A DNA stretch of 64,000 nt from positions 1 to 64,000 of the forward strand of contig NZ_WKKF01000007.1 of assembly GCF_009674765.1 (NCBI RefSeq). Reading direction: 5' to 3'. The translations under genes and the position numbers were made by a program. This DNA is from Metabacillus idriensis. Its GTDB lineage: Bacteria; Bacillota; Bacilli; Bacillales; Bacillaceae. Positions 10,614 to 21,572 of the stretch are shown piece by piece. The notes under the pieces are model-generated. The model saw nothing but the letters and a program-made list of their open reading frames with translations, did no database searches and was not told the origin of the DNA. How positions within the stretch are numbered: position 1 is the stretch's first letter; every line of letters begins with the position of its first letter.

Positions 10614-12179
10614 TTAACGCCGCGGTACCAGCTTAGAAAGTGTGTTTCCCAAATAGGGAATTCTCTCTAAGTCTTCTTTGTGAACTAAGCGGAAGATGAT
10701 CAGAAGGATGCAGTAAACCGTAAAAGTGAATATAACCGAAATAATTAATTTTTTCCCCATGCCGAGAGACAGCAGCCGGTAGAAATAAAAGCCTGCTATG
10801 CCGGAGAGAATCATTGTCAAAAAGCACTTGGCATATTCTCCTATCCGAATAGAGAGAGAGATTACCTTCATGACGGTTGCTAAATGAAGCAGCGTGACAA
10901 GCATAATCCCTGCTACAATGGCGAGGGCGGCTCCCATGATTCCAAGAGATGGCCGCGTTGCTAAAAGAAAGATCAGGGCTGTTTTAATAGCAGATCCGAC
11001 AAAGCTGTTAATCATAGCTGCTTTTGCCAAGTTTAGAGCCTGCAAAACGGCTTGAAGAGGTCCCTGAAAATAGTAAAAAATAAAAAAGGGAGCCATAACC
11101 TGAACAAAGATGGCGGCGTGGCTGCTTCCGTACATAACCGTCATCATTGGCCCCGCATAGATATATAAAATAACTACGGCGAACCCGCCTGTCACAAGAG
11201 ACAGTCTGAATGCCTGCTGAAGTCTGTGCTGGACAATGTGCAGCTTTTTTTGTGCCATGGCCTCGCTGATTGCAGGGACAAGTGCAGTAGACAAGGAATA
11301 TGTAATAAATGACGGAAGCATAAGAAGCGGTAGGGCATACCCTGTCAATTCACCGTACTGTTTGGTTGCCATCGCTGCTGTAAATCCTGCTATAGCCAAG
11401 CTTTGTGCCACAACAATCGGCTCAAAAAACCAGGCAATGGAACCGATCATGCGGCTTCCGGTTGTCGGGAGCGCAATGCTCATTAAGTTTTGGAAGGTAT
11501 CTTTTCCGTCGTGCAGAGATTTAAAGAACTTCCTTCGGATTTTAAATTTCTTTTTCATTTTAAACATTGAGAATAAATAGAGGAGGGAGATCAGTTCTCC
11601 AATGACGGCAGATGCCATGGCTCCTGCTGCTGCGTACTCAATTCCATATGGCAGGAATGTTTTTGTGAAAACCGCGATTAATGAGATTCGGACGATTTGT
11701 TCAAGTACCTGTGAGATCGCTGCAGGACGCATATTCTGCTTTCCTTGAAAATATCCTCTGAGAACGGATGAAATGGCGATAATTGGAACAACCGGTGTTA
11801 TGGCAAGAAGAGGATACAGTGTTCTTGGGTCAGTCAGTAAAGAATTTGATAAATAGGGAGCGAGAAGAATGATGGCCGGAGTAAATAAAAGACTGAGTGT
11901 TCCTGTTATGGCAAGAGACACAATCAGGATTTTTTTGATTTTCCGCTGATTTCCCTCAGCTTCTGCTTCCGCAACTAATTTTGATATCGCAACAGGCAAA
12001 CCGAACTGGGTAATCGTAATAATCAGAACCAGTGTAGGCATCGCCATCATATACAGCCCAACGCCTTCCTCCCCGATAAAACGAGCCACAACAATCCGGT
12101 TTATAAAGCCAAGAACCCTTGTAATCAGACCGGCCGCAATCAATATTAACGTTCCCTGTAAAAATGTTTGCTTTGACAT
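10614..12179 (-). CDS. spoVB: Stage V sporulation protein B, MurJ/MATE-type flippase
   Basis: The 521-residue polytopic protein has about 14 membrane helices. It opens SKQTFLQGTLILIAAGLITRVLGF, the conserved MviN/SpoVB N-terminus. The ATG at 12179 follows AGGCAGGGA. An upstream ATG at 12281 would add an unrelated 34 residues. The protein is needed for cortex peptidoglycan synthesis and probably transports lipid-linked precursors. Length matches B. subtilis SpoVB (518). It is convergent with the DUF421 gene, whose stop is 3 bp away. Confidence 0.93.
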   Translation of the reverse strand: MSKQTFLQGTLILIAAGLITRVLGFINRIVVARFIGEEGVGLYMMAMPTLVLIITITQFGLPVAISKLVAEAEAEGNQRKIKKILIVSLAITGTLSLLFTPAIILLAPYLSNSLLTDPRTLYPLLAITPVVPIIAISSVLRGYFQGKQNMRPAAISQVLEQIVRISLIAVFTKTFLPYGIEYAAAGAMASAVIGELISLLYLFSMFKMKKKFKIRRKFFKSLHDGKDTFQNLMSIALPTTGSRMIGSIAWFFEPIVVAQSLAIAGFTAAMATKQYGELTGYALPLLMLPSFITYSLSTALVPAISEAMAQKKLHIVQHRLQQAFRLSLVTGGFAVVILYIYAGPMMTVMYGSSHAAIFVQVMAPFFIFYYFQGPLQAVLQALNLAKAAMINSFVGSAIKTALIFLLATRPSLGIMGAALAIVAGIMLVTLLHLATVMKVISLSIRIGEYAKCFLTMILSGIAGFYFYRLLSLGMGKKLIISVIFTFTVYCILLIIFRLVHKEDLERIPYLGNTLSKLVPRR

Positions 12180-12321
12180 GGCTTTCCCTGCCTTCTCAAA
12201 TAGCTTGTAATCATATACAATTACTATATGCGCTATGATTGGCCAAGCATGACAAGTATGTTCAAGCAGAGGCTTATTCAAAATAAATTATCCCGCAAAT
12301 GTTCAGGTAAAGGAGCGTGTC

Positions 12322-12618
12322 ATGATGGAAAAAGATGAAATCGAAAAATACCGCCATCACGTAAAGCCGGCGCTAGTCAGCAAAGCAGAAGAATTTAAAA
12401 TCCTTGATTACGGCGAGGTGACAGTAGAAGAGCTTTGGAATTTCCTAAGAAATAAAAAGTGGAAGAAAAAGAGTGAGCTGATGGTATATGAAATGGTTGC
12501 TGATATTATGGCAATCAAGCCAAACGAATTCATGACATTTGCTACGATTGAATCTTATAAGGCGGGCAGCTGGTTTGAAAGCGAAGAAGGCAAAAAGCTT
12601 GGTATAAGTGAAGGATAA
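12322..12618 (+). CDS. comN: ComN-type post-transcriptional regulator (YrzD)
   Basis: The 98-residue soluble protein (HHVKPALVSKAEEFKILDYGEV... VEELWNFLRNKKWKKK) matches the ComN/YrzD family by sequence and by position between spoVB and secDF. In B. subtilis ComN acts post-transcriptionally on comE operon expression. Two adjacent ATGs (12322, 12325) follow AAAGGAGCG. It is divergent from spoVB. Confidence 0.8.
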   Translation: MMEKDEIEKYRHHVKPALVSKAEEFKILDYGEVTVEELWNFLRNKKWKKKSELMVYEMVADIMAIKPNEFMTFATIESYKAGSWFESEEGKKLGISEG

Positions 12619-12656
12619 TACATATTCAATGGTTTTTTTTTTAAGGAGGAAACAAC

Positions 12657-14906
12657 ATGATAAAAAAAGGACGCATTATTGCTTTTTTCTTACTCGTCCT
12701 TTGCGTAGGCAGTTTGATTGGGGCTTTTGGAAACAAAGCCGCAGATAATATTTTGCTTGGACTAGATCTGCAGGGCGGATTTGAAATTCTTTATGATGTA
12801 GAGCCTGCTAATGATGGCGACAAAATTGACCGCAATGCTCTTGTCAGTACAGTGAATGCTCTGCAAAAGAGAGCGAACGTGCTTGGAGTCAGTGAACCGA
12901 ACATTCAGATTGAAGGCGAAAACAGAATCAGAGTCCAGCTTGCCGGTGTAAAGGATCAAAATCAGGCAAGGGAGATTCTTTCAACACAGGCAGAACTGAC
13001 ATTCCGTGATGTAAACGATAAAGTCATGATGAATGGTTCGGATCTTGTGGAGGGCGCGTCTAAGCAGACGTTTGATCCCGATACACAAGAACCAATCGTG
13101 GCAGTTAAACTGAAGGATGCTGCCAAGTTTAAAAGCGTAACAGAAAAGATCGTAGCTATGCAGCCTGAAAATCAGCTTGTCATCTGGCTTGATTTTGAAG
13201 AAGGCGACTCGTATAAAAAAGAAGTTGTAAAAGAATCACCTAAATTCTTATCTAATCCGAATGTAGGCGAAGTCTTCAACACAACTGATGTAACCATTAC
13301 TGGACAATTCACAGTTGAAGAAGCCAAGGATTTGGCGAATCTTCTAAATGCAGGATCTCTTCCTGTTAAACTCGATGAAACGTACTCTACTTCCGTAGGA
13401 GCTCAGTTTGGTGAAGAGGCACTGCAGAAAACGGTTCTTGCCGGTATTGTCGGCATTGGCATCATCTTTGCCTTTATGCTGTTTTTCTACAGATTGCCTG
13501 GTATTATCGCAGTTGTTACACTAAGTACATACATTTATCTCATTCTTCAAATATTCGATTGGATGAATGGGGTATTAACATTGCCTGGTATCGCTGCCTT
13601 AATTTTAGGAGTAGGGATGGCGGTTGATGCCAACATTATTACTTACGAGCGGATTAAAGAAGAAATCAAGCTTGGCAAATCAGTCCGATCTGCTTTCAGA
13701 GCTGGAAGCAGACGTTCATTTGCAACCATCTTTGATGCAAATATTACAACGATGCTTTCAGGAGGGGTACTGTTCTTCTTTGGAACAAGCTCGGTTAAAG
13801 GCTTTGCAACAATGCTGATATTAAGTATTCTTTTGAGTTTTTTAACATCTGTCTTTTTATCAAGAATCCTGCTGTGGCTCCTTGTAGAAAGCAGATGGCT
13901 GGATAAGAAACCGGGATATTTCGGCGTAAAAAAGAAAGATATTATTGATTTGAGCAAGTCCACTGAAGATGTAGACGCTCCTACAAGCTTTGATAACGTG
14001 GATTTTATTAAGCATCGCAAAAAGTTTTTTGCTCTATCTGGCCTGCTCCTTGTAGCCGGAATTGTTCTTTTGCTTGTAATGAGGCTGAACCTTGGCATTG
14101 ATTTTGCCAGCGGCACACGTATTGAGGTGGGCTCAGATCAATCATTAACAGCTGAAGAAGTGGAAAAGGAATTTGCTGAACTTGATCTTGAAGCAAAAGA
14201 CATCGTTCTCTCAGGCAATAATAATCAAATTGCTGTTGCAAGACTTATCGGCGTCCTTGATAAAAATGAAATTGCCGAAGTGAAGGATCATTTTAACAAA
14301 GCATACGGAAAAGAACCGAGCGTTAGCACAGTTTCGCCGACAGTCGGAAAGGAACTCGCCCGAAATGCAATGTACGGAATTTTAATTGCATCAATCGGCA
14401 TAATCATTTATGTTTCTATCCGCTTTGAATTTAAAATGGCACTTGCATCGATTATCGCGCTTTTACATGACGCATTCTTTATTATTGCTTTCTTCAGCAT
14501 AACGAGGCTTGAAGTGGATATCACTTTTATTGCAGCCATTTTGACGATAGTAGGATACTCGATTAATGATACGATCGTTACCTTTGACCGGATACGCGAG
14601 CTTTACAAAAAGACAAAAGTGAAAACATACGATGATTTAAAGAGCATTGTAAACCGCAGCTTGCAGCAGACGTTTACGCGATCTTTAAACACTGTTTTAA
14701 CAGTTGTTATCGCAGTAATTGCTTTGCTGATTTTCGGCAGTGAGTCGATTCTGAACTTCTCAATTGCCTTATTGGTAGGGTTAGTTTCAGGAACATATTC
14801 CTCCTTATTCATCGCATCGCAGCTTTGGATGATCTGGAAGTGGAAAGAGATTCAAAAGAAAAGCAAGATGAAAAAAGTGCAAGAACATGATGAACCAGTC
14901 GTATAA
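12657..14906 (+). CDS. secDF: Fused SecDF protein-export membrane protein
   Basis: The 749-residue protein fuses SecD (about 1-420) and SecF (about 450-749). SecD motifs include GLDLQGGFEILY and the AVDANIITYERIKEE segment in TM helices. SecF motifs include NLGIDFASGTRIEV and GYSINDTIVTFDRIRE. Twelve membrane helices are expected. It uses the proton gradient to complete protein translocation through SecYEG. The SD is AAGGAGGAAACAAC. Fusion into one chain is normal for Bacillus. Confidence 0.97.
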   Translation: MIKKGRIIAFFLLVLCVGSLIGAFGNKAADNILLGLDLQGGFEILYDVEPANDGDKIDRNALVSTVNALQKRANVLGVSEPNIQIEGENRIRVQLAGVKDQNQAREILSTQAELTFRDVNDKVMMNGSDLVEGASKQTFDPDTQEPIVAVKLKDAAKFKSVTEKIVAMQPENQLVIWLDFEEGDSYKKEVVKESPKFLSNPNVGEVFNTTDVTITGQFTVEEAKDLANLLNAGSLPVKLDETYSTSVGAQFGEEALQKTVLAGIVGIGIIFAFMLFFYRLPGIIAVVTLSTYIYLILQIFDWMNGVLTLPGIAALILGVGMAVDANIITYERIKEEIKLGKSVRSAFRAGSRRSFATIFDANITTMLSGGVLFFFGTSSVKGFATMLILSILLSFLTSVFLSRILLWLLVESRWLDKKPGYFGVKKKDIIDLSKSTEDVDAPTSFDNVDFIKHRKKFFALSGLLLVAGIVLLLVMRLNLGIDFASGTRIEVGSDQSLTAEEVEKEFAELDLEAKDIVLSGNNNQIAVARLIGVLDKNEIAEVKDHFNKAYGKEPSVSTVSPTVGKELARNAMYGILIASIGIIIYVSIRFEFKMALASIIALLHDAFFIIAFFSITRLEVDITFIAAILTIVGYSINDTIVTFDRIRELYKKTKVKTYDDLKSIVNRSLQQTFTRSLNTVLTVVIAVIALLIFGSESILNFSIALLVGLVSGTYSSLFIASQLWMIWKWKEIQKKSKMKKVQEHDEPVV

Positions 14907-14935
14907 ATAGGGGTTATCCGATAAGTCTTTAATAT

Positions 14936-14981
14936 GAAGCAGGCAGGAAAACAAATGTTTTTTCCTACCTGCTTTTTTCTG
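14936..14981 (+). terminator. Terminator after secDF
   Basis: The arms gcaggcaggaaaaca and tgttttttcctacctgc are followed by TTTTTTCTG. Confidence 0.85.
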
Positions 14982-15209
14982 TAGGCTCTTTTCGTAAACT
15001 TTGTTGTCCTTAGACTAAATGTTATAAAACATAAGTGGATTGTAGCGGAAGGCACTTGACTCCTGCGGGAAAATAGAGGGAAATGGGAGACCCCACAGGC
15101 AAAAAGCCGAGGAGGCTCCCACCCTCCCAGCGGAAAGCAAGTGACTGGAGCGGAAAGGAACGAGCAATATTTATAATCAAAACCAACAATATATGCGAAG
15201 ACAGACTTT
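14982..15209. repeat. Dispersed repeat family A, copy 2
   Basis: This about 228-bp element has inverted ends: TAGGCTCTTTTCGTAAACT left and ATATGCGAAGACAGACTT right. It holds internal palindromic blocks (CTCCTGCGGGAA, GGGAGACCCC, GAGGAGGCTCCC, GCGGAAAGCAAGT). It is shared with 3912-4113 and 51503-51726. No protein is encoded. 15210-15345 contains only the lapA-like upstream region. Confidence 0.85.
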
Positions 15210-15345
15210 CTGGAGAGCCCCTTTAATTTTGACCGTAACTGGTTAGGATAAGAACATGCTAAAGAACATCCCTTTATCATAATTTGTTTTAATGAATGCC
15301 AAAAAAGGGTAAATGAAAAGAGATTTTTCAGAAGGGGGAAAGAAA

Positions 15346-15690
15346 ATGAAGAGACAATGGAGCTTTATATTTGCGATCCTTTTTGCACTTATTGTTGCAA
15401 TCTTTGCTGTCATAAATGTGGATCCTGTTGAAGTGGACTATTTATTCGGCGAGGCCGAATGGCCGCTGATTCTAATTATTCTCGGTTCCGTTCTGCTTGG
15501 AGGCCTAATGATTGCTTCTGCAGGATTAACAAGAATTTACGCTCTACAGCGCAAAGTGAAAGTCCTTGAAAAAGAAAAAACAGAATTATTGAATGAAAAC
15601 GAATCGCTGAAAAAAGATCCGCGTGTTCATGAAACGAACAGCAGTGCACATGGCGCCAAGCAAATTGGCCAAACATCTGAGGAATTATAA
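15346..15690 (+). CDS. LapA/DUF1049-family membrane protein
   Basis: The 114-residue protein has two membrane segments (about 5-25 and 40-65) around FAVINVDPVEVDYLFGEAEWPL, the LapA (DUF1049) core. A Lys/Glu-rich coiled tail follows (LQRKVKVLEKEKTELLNENESL). ATG 15346 follows AGAAGGGGGA. An upstream ATG at 15313 lacks an SD. It sits before recJ, like yrvD in B. subtilis. LapA-type proteins are linked to envelope assembly in other bacteria. The role here is unknown. Confidence 0.85.
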   Translation: MKRQWSFIFAILFALIVAIFAVINVDPVEVDYLFGEAEWPLILIILGSVLLGGLMIASAGLTRIYALQRKVKVLEKEKTELLNENESLKKDPRVHETNSSAHGAKQIGQTSEEL

Positions 15691-15750
15691 TTTCCAGTTT
15701 GTCACCCCTTACCTACTCTAGTATAATAGTGTGGTTAAGGGGTGATTTTT

Positions 15751-18099
15751 TTGCTGAAAGCGAAGACTAGATGGGATGTTTCCAAACCCCATCCGGATAA
15801 AGCTGATGAATTGATGAATACAATGAAAGTTACGCCTCTGGTTGCTTCCCTGCTGCTAAATCGCGGAATTGAGACTGCTGAACAGGCCGACCAATTCCTG
15901 AATATTGAAAAGCATGGTTTTTTTGATCCATTTATGCTCCTTGGAATGGACAAAACGATTAAGCGTATAAACGATGCGATTGCAGATCAAGAAAAGATTT
16001 TGATTTTTGGAGATTATGATGCAGATGGAGTGAGTTCTACGACCGTTCTGCTTGAAACGCTGAACTCCCTCGGAGCTAATGCTGATTTTTATATACCTAA
16101 TCGATTTACTGAAGGCTACGGTCCTAATGAGATGGCTTTCCGACATGCTCATGATGAAGGCTTTTCTTTAATCATTACTGTGGATACAGGGATCTCGGCC
16201 GTGAATGAAGCGGCTCTTGCAAAAGAGCTTGGAGTTGATCTGATCATAACCGATCATCATGAACCAGGACCGGTTCTTCCTGATGCGTACGCGATCATCC
16301 ATCCAAAGCAGCCTGACTGCCAATATCCTTTTAAAGAGTTAGCTGGTGTTGGCGTTGCTTTTAAGCTTGCCCATGCACTGCTTGGGCAAGCTCCGGAGCA
16401 TCTGCTTGAAATTGCTGCAATAGGAACCATCGCCGATCTTGTTCCGCTTCATGGAGAAAATCGTCTGATTGCACGTCTTGGAATTCAGCAATTAAAACGA
16501 ACAGAACGAAAAGGCTTAAAAGCGCTGCTCAAAGTAGCAGGAGCTGAAGGAAAAGATGTCAATGAAGAGACGATCGGATTTGCGATCGGACCGCGGATAA
16601 ATGCCGTAGGAAGGCTTTCGTCTGCTGATCCGGCCGTTCATCTCCTTATGACAGAAGACGCTGAGGAGGCTCAAAGTCTTGCAAAAGACATTGACCTTCT
16701 CAATAAAGAAAGACAGAAAATTGTCTCGCAAATTACCGAAGAAGCAACCCAACAGGTAGAATCCATGTATCCGATTGAGGAAAATCCGGTGCTTATTCTT
16801 GCAAAAGAAGATTGGAACCCCGGGGTTGTCGGGATAGTAGCTTCGAGAATGGTAGAGAAATATTATCGGCCTACAATTATCTTAAGTATTGATCACGGCA
16901 AGGGAATTGCTAAAGGATCTGCAAGAAGTATAGCCGGTTTTGATTTATTTGCTAATTTGTCAGCGTGCCGGGAGATACTGCCGCATTTTGGAGGACATCC
17001 AATGGCTGCTGGAATGACTCTTAACATAGAAGATGTTGATCAATTAAGACAGCGTTTGAATGCTCTTGCAGCTGAGAAGCTGACAGAAGAAGACTTCATT
17101 CCCCTTAAAAAAATTGATGCGGAATGTGCTTTAACCGAAATCACTACGGACTCCATCGAAGAAGTCGGAATGCTTGCTCCATTTGGAATGAGCAATCCCA
17201 AGCCTCTCTTCCTGCTTGACTCCGTTCAACTGGGATCAATGAGGAAAATAGGTTCAGATCAAACACATTTAAAGCTTGCGGTGGAACAAAATCATCAGCA
17301 GCTCGATTGTATCGGATTTGGATTCGGGCATCTGCACGATCATATGGCACCTCTTGCAAAAGTGTCAATGGTTGGAGAATTATCCATCAATGAATGGAAT
17401 AACTTCCGAAAACCGCAATTCATGATCCAGGATCTAGCTGTCAATGAATGGCAGCTGTTTGATGCTAGAGGAACCCGCAATCTTCAGAAAGCTGTTGAAA
17501 AAATGAATGACAAAAAAAATGTCCATATTGTTTTCCAAAAGGAAACACTCACTTTGCTTGAAGGGCTGGACCTTAATCTTTTATTTTTGGAAAACGGCCA
17601 AGAAGCAGAAGGTTTGGATTTAAAGGATAAATATGTCACGTTCATTGATACGCCATCTTCAATAGACCATTTGAATGTTCTTTTTGAACAGACGCGTCCT
17701 GACCGGATATATGCTATTTTCCATCAGCATACGGAACATTTTTTTGCCACAATCCCGACAAGAGAACACTTTAAATGGTATTATGGATTTTTGAAACAAA
17801 AAGGGACATTTGACTTAAAAAAACATGCAGAAGCGCTTGCCAGACATAAAGGCTGGTCAAATGAAACAATAGATTTCATGTCACAGGTGTTTTTTGACTT
17901 GGAATTTGCTACAATAGAGAATGGCATTATTTCTGTCAATCATCATCCGCCAAAAAGAGATCTAGCCGAATCTACTGCGTATGCTTCCAAGCTTCAGCAA
18001 TTAGAGCTTGAAAATACGCTGCTATATTCGTCATACCAGGATTTAAAAACATGGTTTGATGAAAGAATGAAAATATCGTCAACGCTTGTCAATGCATGA
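15751..18099 (+). CDS. recJ: Single-stranded-DNA 5'-3' exonuclease RecJ
   Basis: The 782-residue DHH-family nuclease has [13 protein letters not shown] near residue 90 and the signature [11 protein letters not shown] near 165, then DHHA1 ([13 protein letters not shown] near 420). A C-terminal RecJ_C-type domain extends it, as in Bacillus. TTG 15751 follows AAGGGGTGA. GTG 15742 overlaps that site. It degrades ssDNA in recombination and repair. A candidate -10 (TATAAT) lies at 15722-15727. Confidence 0.96.
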   Translation: MLKAKTRWDVSKPHPDKADELMNTMKVTPLVASLLLNRGIETAEQADQFLNIEKHGFFDPFMLLGMDKTIKRINDAIADQEKILIFGDYDADGVSSTTVLLETLNSLGANADFYIPNRFTEGYGPNEMAFRHAHDEGFSLIITVDTGISAVNEAALAKELGVDLIITDHHEPGPVLPDAYAIIHPKQPDCQYPFKELAGVGVAFKLAHALLGQAPEHLLEIAAIGTIADLVPLHGENRLIARLGIQQLKRTERKGLKALLKVAGAEGKDVNEETIGFAIGPRINAVGRLSSADPAVHLLMTEDAEEAQSLAKDIDLLNKERQKIVSQITEEATQQVESMYPIEENPVLILAKEDWNPGVVGIVASRMVEKYYRPTIILSIDHGKGIAKGSARSIAGFDLFANLSACREILPHFGGHPMAAGMTLNIEDVDQLRQRLNALAAEKLTEEDFIPLKKIDAECALTEITTDSIEEVGMLAPFGMSNPKPLFLLDSVQLGSMRKIGSDQTHLKLAVEQNHQQLDCIGFGFGHLHDHMAPLAKVSMVGELSINEWNNFRKPQFMIQDLAVNEWQLFDARGTRNLQKAVEKMNDKKNVHIVFQKETLTLLEGLDLNLLFLENGQEAEGLDLKDKYVTFIDTPSSIDHLNVLFEQTRPDRIYAIFHQHTEHFFATIPTREHFKWYYGFLKQKGTFDLKKHAEALARHKGWSNETIDFMSQVFFDLEFATIENGIISVNHHPPKRDLAESTAYASKLQQLELENTLLYSSYQDLKTWFDERMKISSTLVNA

Positions 18100-18115
18100 G
18101 GAGGACAAACTTAAT

Positions 18116-18628
18116 ATGGATTTAAAGAAATATGTAACAGTGGTTCCGGATTATCCGAAGCCGGGCATTCAGTTTAAAGATATTACAACACTAATGGACA
18201 ATGGGGATGCTTACCGCTATGCAACAGATCAAATTGTTGAATATGCGCGCAAGCAAAACATTGATATAATTGTAGGACCGGAAGCACGCGGATTTATCAT
18301 CGGCTGTCCTGTTGCTTATTCGCTTGGAGTAGGCTTTGCGCCTGTCCGCAAAGAAGGCAAGCTTCCCCGCGAAGTTGTTCGCGTAGAGTATGGTCTTGAG
18401 TATGGCAAAGATGTGCTTACTATGCATAAAGATGCCATCAAACCAGGTCAGCGCGTGCTGATTACAGATGATCTGCTTGCTACAGGCGGAACAATCGAAG
18501 CAACAATTAAATTGGTAGAAGAGCTTGGCGGAGTCGTTGCCGGCATTGCTTTCTTAATTGAATTAAGCTACCTTGACGGACGCAGCAAATTGGATGATTA
18601 CGATATTTTGACACTGATGAAATTTTAA
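18116..18628 (+). CDS. apt: Adenine phosphoribosyltransferase
   Basis: The 170-residue enzyme has the PRPP-binding motif [13 protein letters not shown] near residue 120 and [10 protein letters not shown] near 60. It salvages adenine to AMP. ATG 18116 follows GAGGAGGA, 16 bp after the recJ stop. Apt upstream of relA is the standard Bacillus order, which links purine salvage with the (p)ppGpp enzyme. Length equals B. subtilis Apt. Confidence 0.97.
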   Translation: MDLKKYVTVVPDYPKPGIQFKDITTLMDNGDAYRYATDQIVEYARKQNIDIIVGPEARGFIIGCPVAYSLGVGFAPVRKEGKLPREVVRVEYGLEYGKDVLTMHKDAIKPGQRVLITDDLLATGGTIEATIKLVEELGGVVAGIAFLIELSYLDGRSKLDDYDILTLMKF

Positions 18629-18638
18629 TCACATAGGG

Positions 18639-18668
18639 AAAAGCACTCGGGAATGGGTGCTTTTTCTA
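18639..18668 (+). terminator. Terminator between apt and relA
   Basis: The stem aaaagcactc / gggtgctttt is followed by T-rich sequence. Confidence 0.8.
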
Positions 18669-18784
18669 TATTAAGGCACGTACCAGCCATTAATTGGGCA
18701 CAGAAAAGTCAGTATTTCTCTTTACTTCTTCTGTGTTTTTCATGATAATAGGTACAATAAAGTTTTCATTGTAAAGGTGATTCC

Positions 18785-20977
18785 ATGGCTAATGAACAAG
18801 TACTGACTGCTGAGCAGGTCATAGAGAAGGCAAAACGATATTTAACGGATGAAGACTTGCTTTTCATTCAGAAAGCCTATGATTTTGCGGAAGAAGCGCA
18901 TCGTGAACAATACCGTAAATCGGGTGAACCATATATAATTCATCCTATACAGGTCGCAGGGATTTTAGTTGATTTGGACATGGATCCGTCGACAATCGCG
19001 GGTGGATTTTTACATGACGTCGTAGAAGATACGGACGTCACACTTGATGACTTGAAACAAACATTTAATGATGAAGTCGCCATGCTAGTGGACGGGGTTA
19101 CAAAGCTCGGAAAAATTAAATATAAATCTCACGAAGAACAACAGGCTGAAAATCATCGTAAAATGTTTGTCGCAATGGCACAGGACATTCGTGTGATCTT
19201 AATTAAACTTGCTGACCGTCTTCACAATATGCGCACACTTAAGCATTTGCCGCAAGAAAAGCAGCGGAGAATCTCTAATGAAACGCTTGAAATTTTCGCA
19301 CCGCTTGCACACCGTCTGGGGATTTCAAAGATAAAGTGGGAGCTTGAGGACACAGCTCTGCGCTATTTGAATCCGCAGCAGTATTACCGCATCGTGAATT
19401 TGATGAAGAAAAAGCGTGCTGAACGCGAGCTTTATTTAGAAGAAGTCATTGGCGAAGTGAAAAATCGGGTACATGAAGTAAATATTAAAGCTGATTTTTC
19501 AGGCCGTCCAAAGCATATATACAGTATTTACCGAAAGATGGCCCTTCAAAATAAGCAATTCAATGAAATATACGACTTACTTGCTGTTCGGATTGTTGTA
19601 AACAGCATTAAGGATTGTTATGCGGTCCTGGGCATTATCCACACATGCTGGAAACCGATGCCAGGCAGATTCAAAGATTATATTGCCATGCCGAAGCCCA
19701 ACATGTATCAATCCCTTCATACTACAGTGATTGGTCCTAAAGGGGATCCTCTTGAAGTTCAGATCCGCACGAATGATATGCACACGATTGCAGAATACGG
19801 GATCGCTGCGCACTGGGCTTACAAAGAAGGCAAAGAGACAGAAGAGCAGTCAACACTTGAACAAAAATTAACATGGTTCCGTGAAATTCTCGAGTTCCAA
19901 AATGATACAACGAATGCGGAAGAATTTATGGAGTCATTAAAAATCGATTTGTTTTCTGATATGGTGTTTATTTTCACGCCTAAAGGCGATGTGATTGAAA
20001 TGCCTTCAGGCTCTGTTCCGATTGACTTTGCCTACCGCATCCATTCCGAGATCGGCAACAAGACAATCGGTGCAAAAGTAAACGGCAAAATCGTTACCCT
20101 GGATTATAAATTAAAAACCGGCGATATCATCGAAATCATGACATCGAAACATTCTTACGGCCCTAGTCAGGATTGGCTTAAGCTTGCCCAAACGTCTCAG
20201 GCGAAAAATAAAATCCGCCAATTCTTCAAAAAGCAGCGCCGCGAGGAAAATGTAGACAAAGGCAAAGAGATGGTAGAAAAAGAAATTAAAAATCTCGAAT
20301 TTGAATTAAAAGAAGTCTTAACGAGTGATAATTTAAAGCGTGTAGCTGAAAAATTCAATTTTTCAAATGATGAGGATATGTATGCAGCTGTAGGCTATAA
20401 CGGCATCACGGCTGCACAGGTTGCGAATCGCCTGACTGAAAAATGGCGCAAAAAACGCGATATGGAACAAGAGAAAGATATTTCAGAAGTCATTTCTGAA
20501 GTGCGTCCATATTCATCTAAAAAGCGTGACAGCGGGGTCCGCGTAAAAGGAATTGACAACCTGCTGATCCGTTTATCAAAATGCTGCAATCCTGTACCAG
20601 GTGATGAAATCGTCGGTTTCATTACTAAAGGACGAGGAGTATCTGTTCACCGCGACGACTGTCCAAATGTGCATACAGAAGAAGCACAAGCCCGTCTGAT
20701 CCCGGTTGAATGGGAAACACAGCTTGATGGCCGCAAAGAGTACAACGTTGAAATCGAAATACTCGGCTATGACCGAAGAGGACTTTTAAATGAGGTCCTT
20801 CAGGCTGTCAACGAAACAAAGACCAACATTTCGTCTGTTGCAGGCAAATCTGACCGCAACAAAGTAGCTACAATCAACATGGCAATTGCCATTTCCAACA
20901 TAAGCCATCTTCACAAAGTTGTGGAGAGAATTAAGCAGATTTCTGATATTTATTCTGTAAGAAGAATCATGAACTAG
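18785..20977 (+). CDS. relA: Bifunctional (p)ppGpp synthetase/hydrolase RelA
   Basis: The 730-residue protein has an N-terminal HD hydrolase domain (FLHDVVEDT, about 75-80; [12 protein letters not shown]), the synthetase domain (about 200-340; [18 protein letters not shown]), a TGS domain (about 395-455; [16 protein letters not shown]), a Cys-containing zinc-finger region ([12 protein letters not shown]), and a C-terminal ACT domain. It makes and degrades the stringent alarmone. The hydrolase motifs are intact, so both activities are expected. It is followed by dtd after 16 bp. Confidence 0.97.
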   Translation: MANEQVLTAEQVIEKAKRYLTDEDLLFIQKAYDFAEEAHREQYRKSGEPYIIHPIQVAGILVDLDMDPSTIAGGFLHDVVEDTDVTLDDLKQTFNDEVAMLVDGVTKLGKIKYKSHEEQQAENHRKMFVAMAQDIRVILIKLADRLHNMRTLKHLPQEKQRRISNETLEIFAPLAHRLGISKIKWELEDTALRYLNPQQYYRIVNLMKKKRAERELYLEEVIGEVKNRVHEVNIKADFSGRPKHIYSIYRKMALQNKQFNEIYDLLAVRIVVNSIKDCYAVLGIIHTCWKPMPGRFKDYIAMPKPNMYQSLHTTVIGPKGDPLEVQIRTNDMHTIAEYGIAAHWAYKEGKETEEQSTLEQKLTWFREILEFQNDTTNAEEFMESLKIDLFSDMVFIFTPKGDVIEMPSGSVPIDFAYRIHSEIGNKTIGAKVNGKIVTLDYKLKTGDIIEIMTSKHSYGPSQDWLKLAQTSQAKNKIRQFFKKQRREENVDKGKEMVEKEIKNLEFELKEVLTSDNLKRVAEKFNFSNDEDMYAAVGYNGITAAQVANRLTEKWRKKRDMEQEKDISEVISEVRPYSSKKRDSGVRVKGIDNLLIRLSKCCNPVPGDEIVGFITKGRGVSVHRDDCPNVHTEEAQARLIPVEWETQLDGRKEYNVEIEILGYDRRGLLNEVLQAVNETKTNISSVAGKSDRNKVATINMAIAISNISHLHKVVERIKQISDIYSVRRIMN

Positions 20978-20993
20978 AAAGGGTTTTTCTGTC

Positions 20994-21440
20994 TTGAAGA
21001 TTGTTGTCCAGCGCGCTAAAGATGCAGAAGTAAAAGTAAATAACGAAACAGTCGGCAAAATTTCTGAAGGATTTATGCTTTTAGTAGGAATCACACATGA
21101 GGACTCTGAACAGGATGCTGACTACCTTGCAGATAAAATTGCCAATCTGAGAGTTTTTGAAGACGCGGAGCAAAAAATGAATCTTTCCCTGATTGATGTG
21201 GGGGGACAAGTCTTATCCATTTCTCAGTTCACTCTCTACGGAGATTGCAGAAAAGGAAGAAGGCCGAATTACATGGCAGCTGCCAAGCCTGATCAAGCAG
21301 AGCCTTTATATGATTACTTCAATTTAAAGCTTCGTGAAAAAGGCATTACCGTTCAAACTGGGGAGTTTGGCGGCATGATGGATGTTTCATTTACAAATAC
21401 CGGTCCTGTTACATTGATTCTTGAATCACAGGCGAATTAA
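20994..21440 (+). CDS. dtd: D-aminoacyl-tRNA deacylase
   Basis: The 148-residue protein has the two DTD signatures [15 protein letters not shown] (about 78-92) and the C-terminal GPVTLILES. It hydrolyses D-aminoacyl-tRNAs and mischarged glycyl-tRNA(Ala). It starts at a TTG ([14 protein letters not shown]) after AAAGGG and forms an operon with relA. Confidence 0.96.
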   Translation: MKIVVQRAKDAEVKVNNETVGKISEGFMLLVGITHEDSEQDADYLADKIANLRVFEDAEQKMNLSLIDVGGQVLSISQFTLYGDCRKGRRPNYMAAAKPDQAEPLYDYFNLKLREKGITVQTGEFGGMMDVSFTNTGPVTLILESQAN

Positions 21441-21480
21441 GAAAACCGCCGGGCACAGTGTGCCTGGCGGTTTTTCTTTT
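21441..21480. terminator. Strong bidirectional terminator after dtd
   Basis: The stem aaccgccgggcaca / gtgtgcctggcggtt is flanked by A and T runs. It separates dtd from the convergent amidase gene. A second small hairpin (AACACTCA / TGAGTGTT region, 21537-21568) lies at the amidase 3' end. Confidence 0.9.
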
Positions 21481-21572
21481 GTTTTAAAATGGAAAAAATG
21501 AAGAACGATATTAGTTCAATATTGGCACCCGCAAAAAAACACTCAAGACAGAGCCTGAGTGTTTTTTCATGC

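Noticed and set aside
14852-15280. 142-codon minus-strand frame across repeat A copy 2
   Set aside because: The frame is created by the structured repeat, and the same repeat gives different frames in the other copies.
18721-18758. Promoter for relA
   Set aside because: A TACAAT at 18753-18758 is present, but no acceptable -35 box is found at 16-18 bp.
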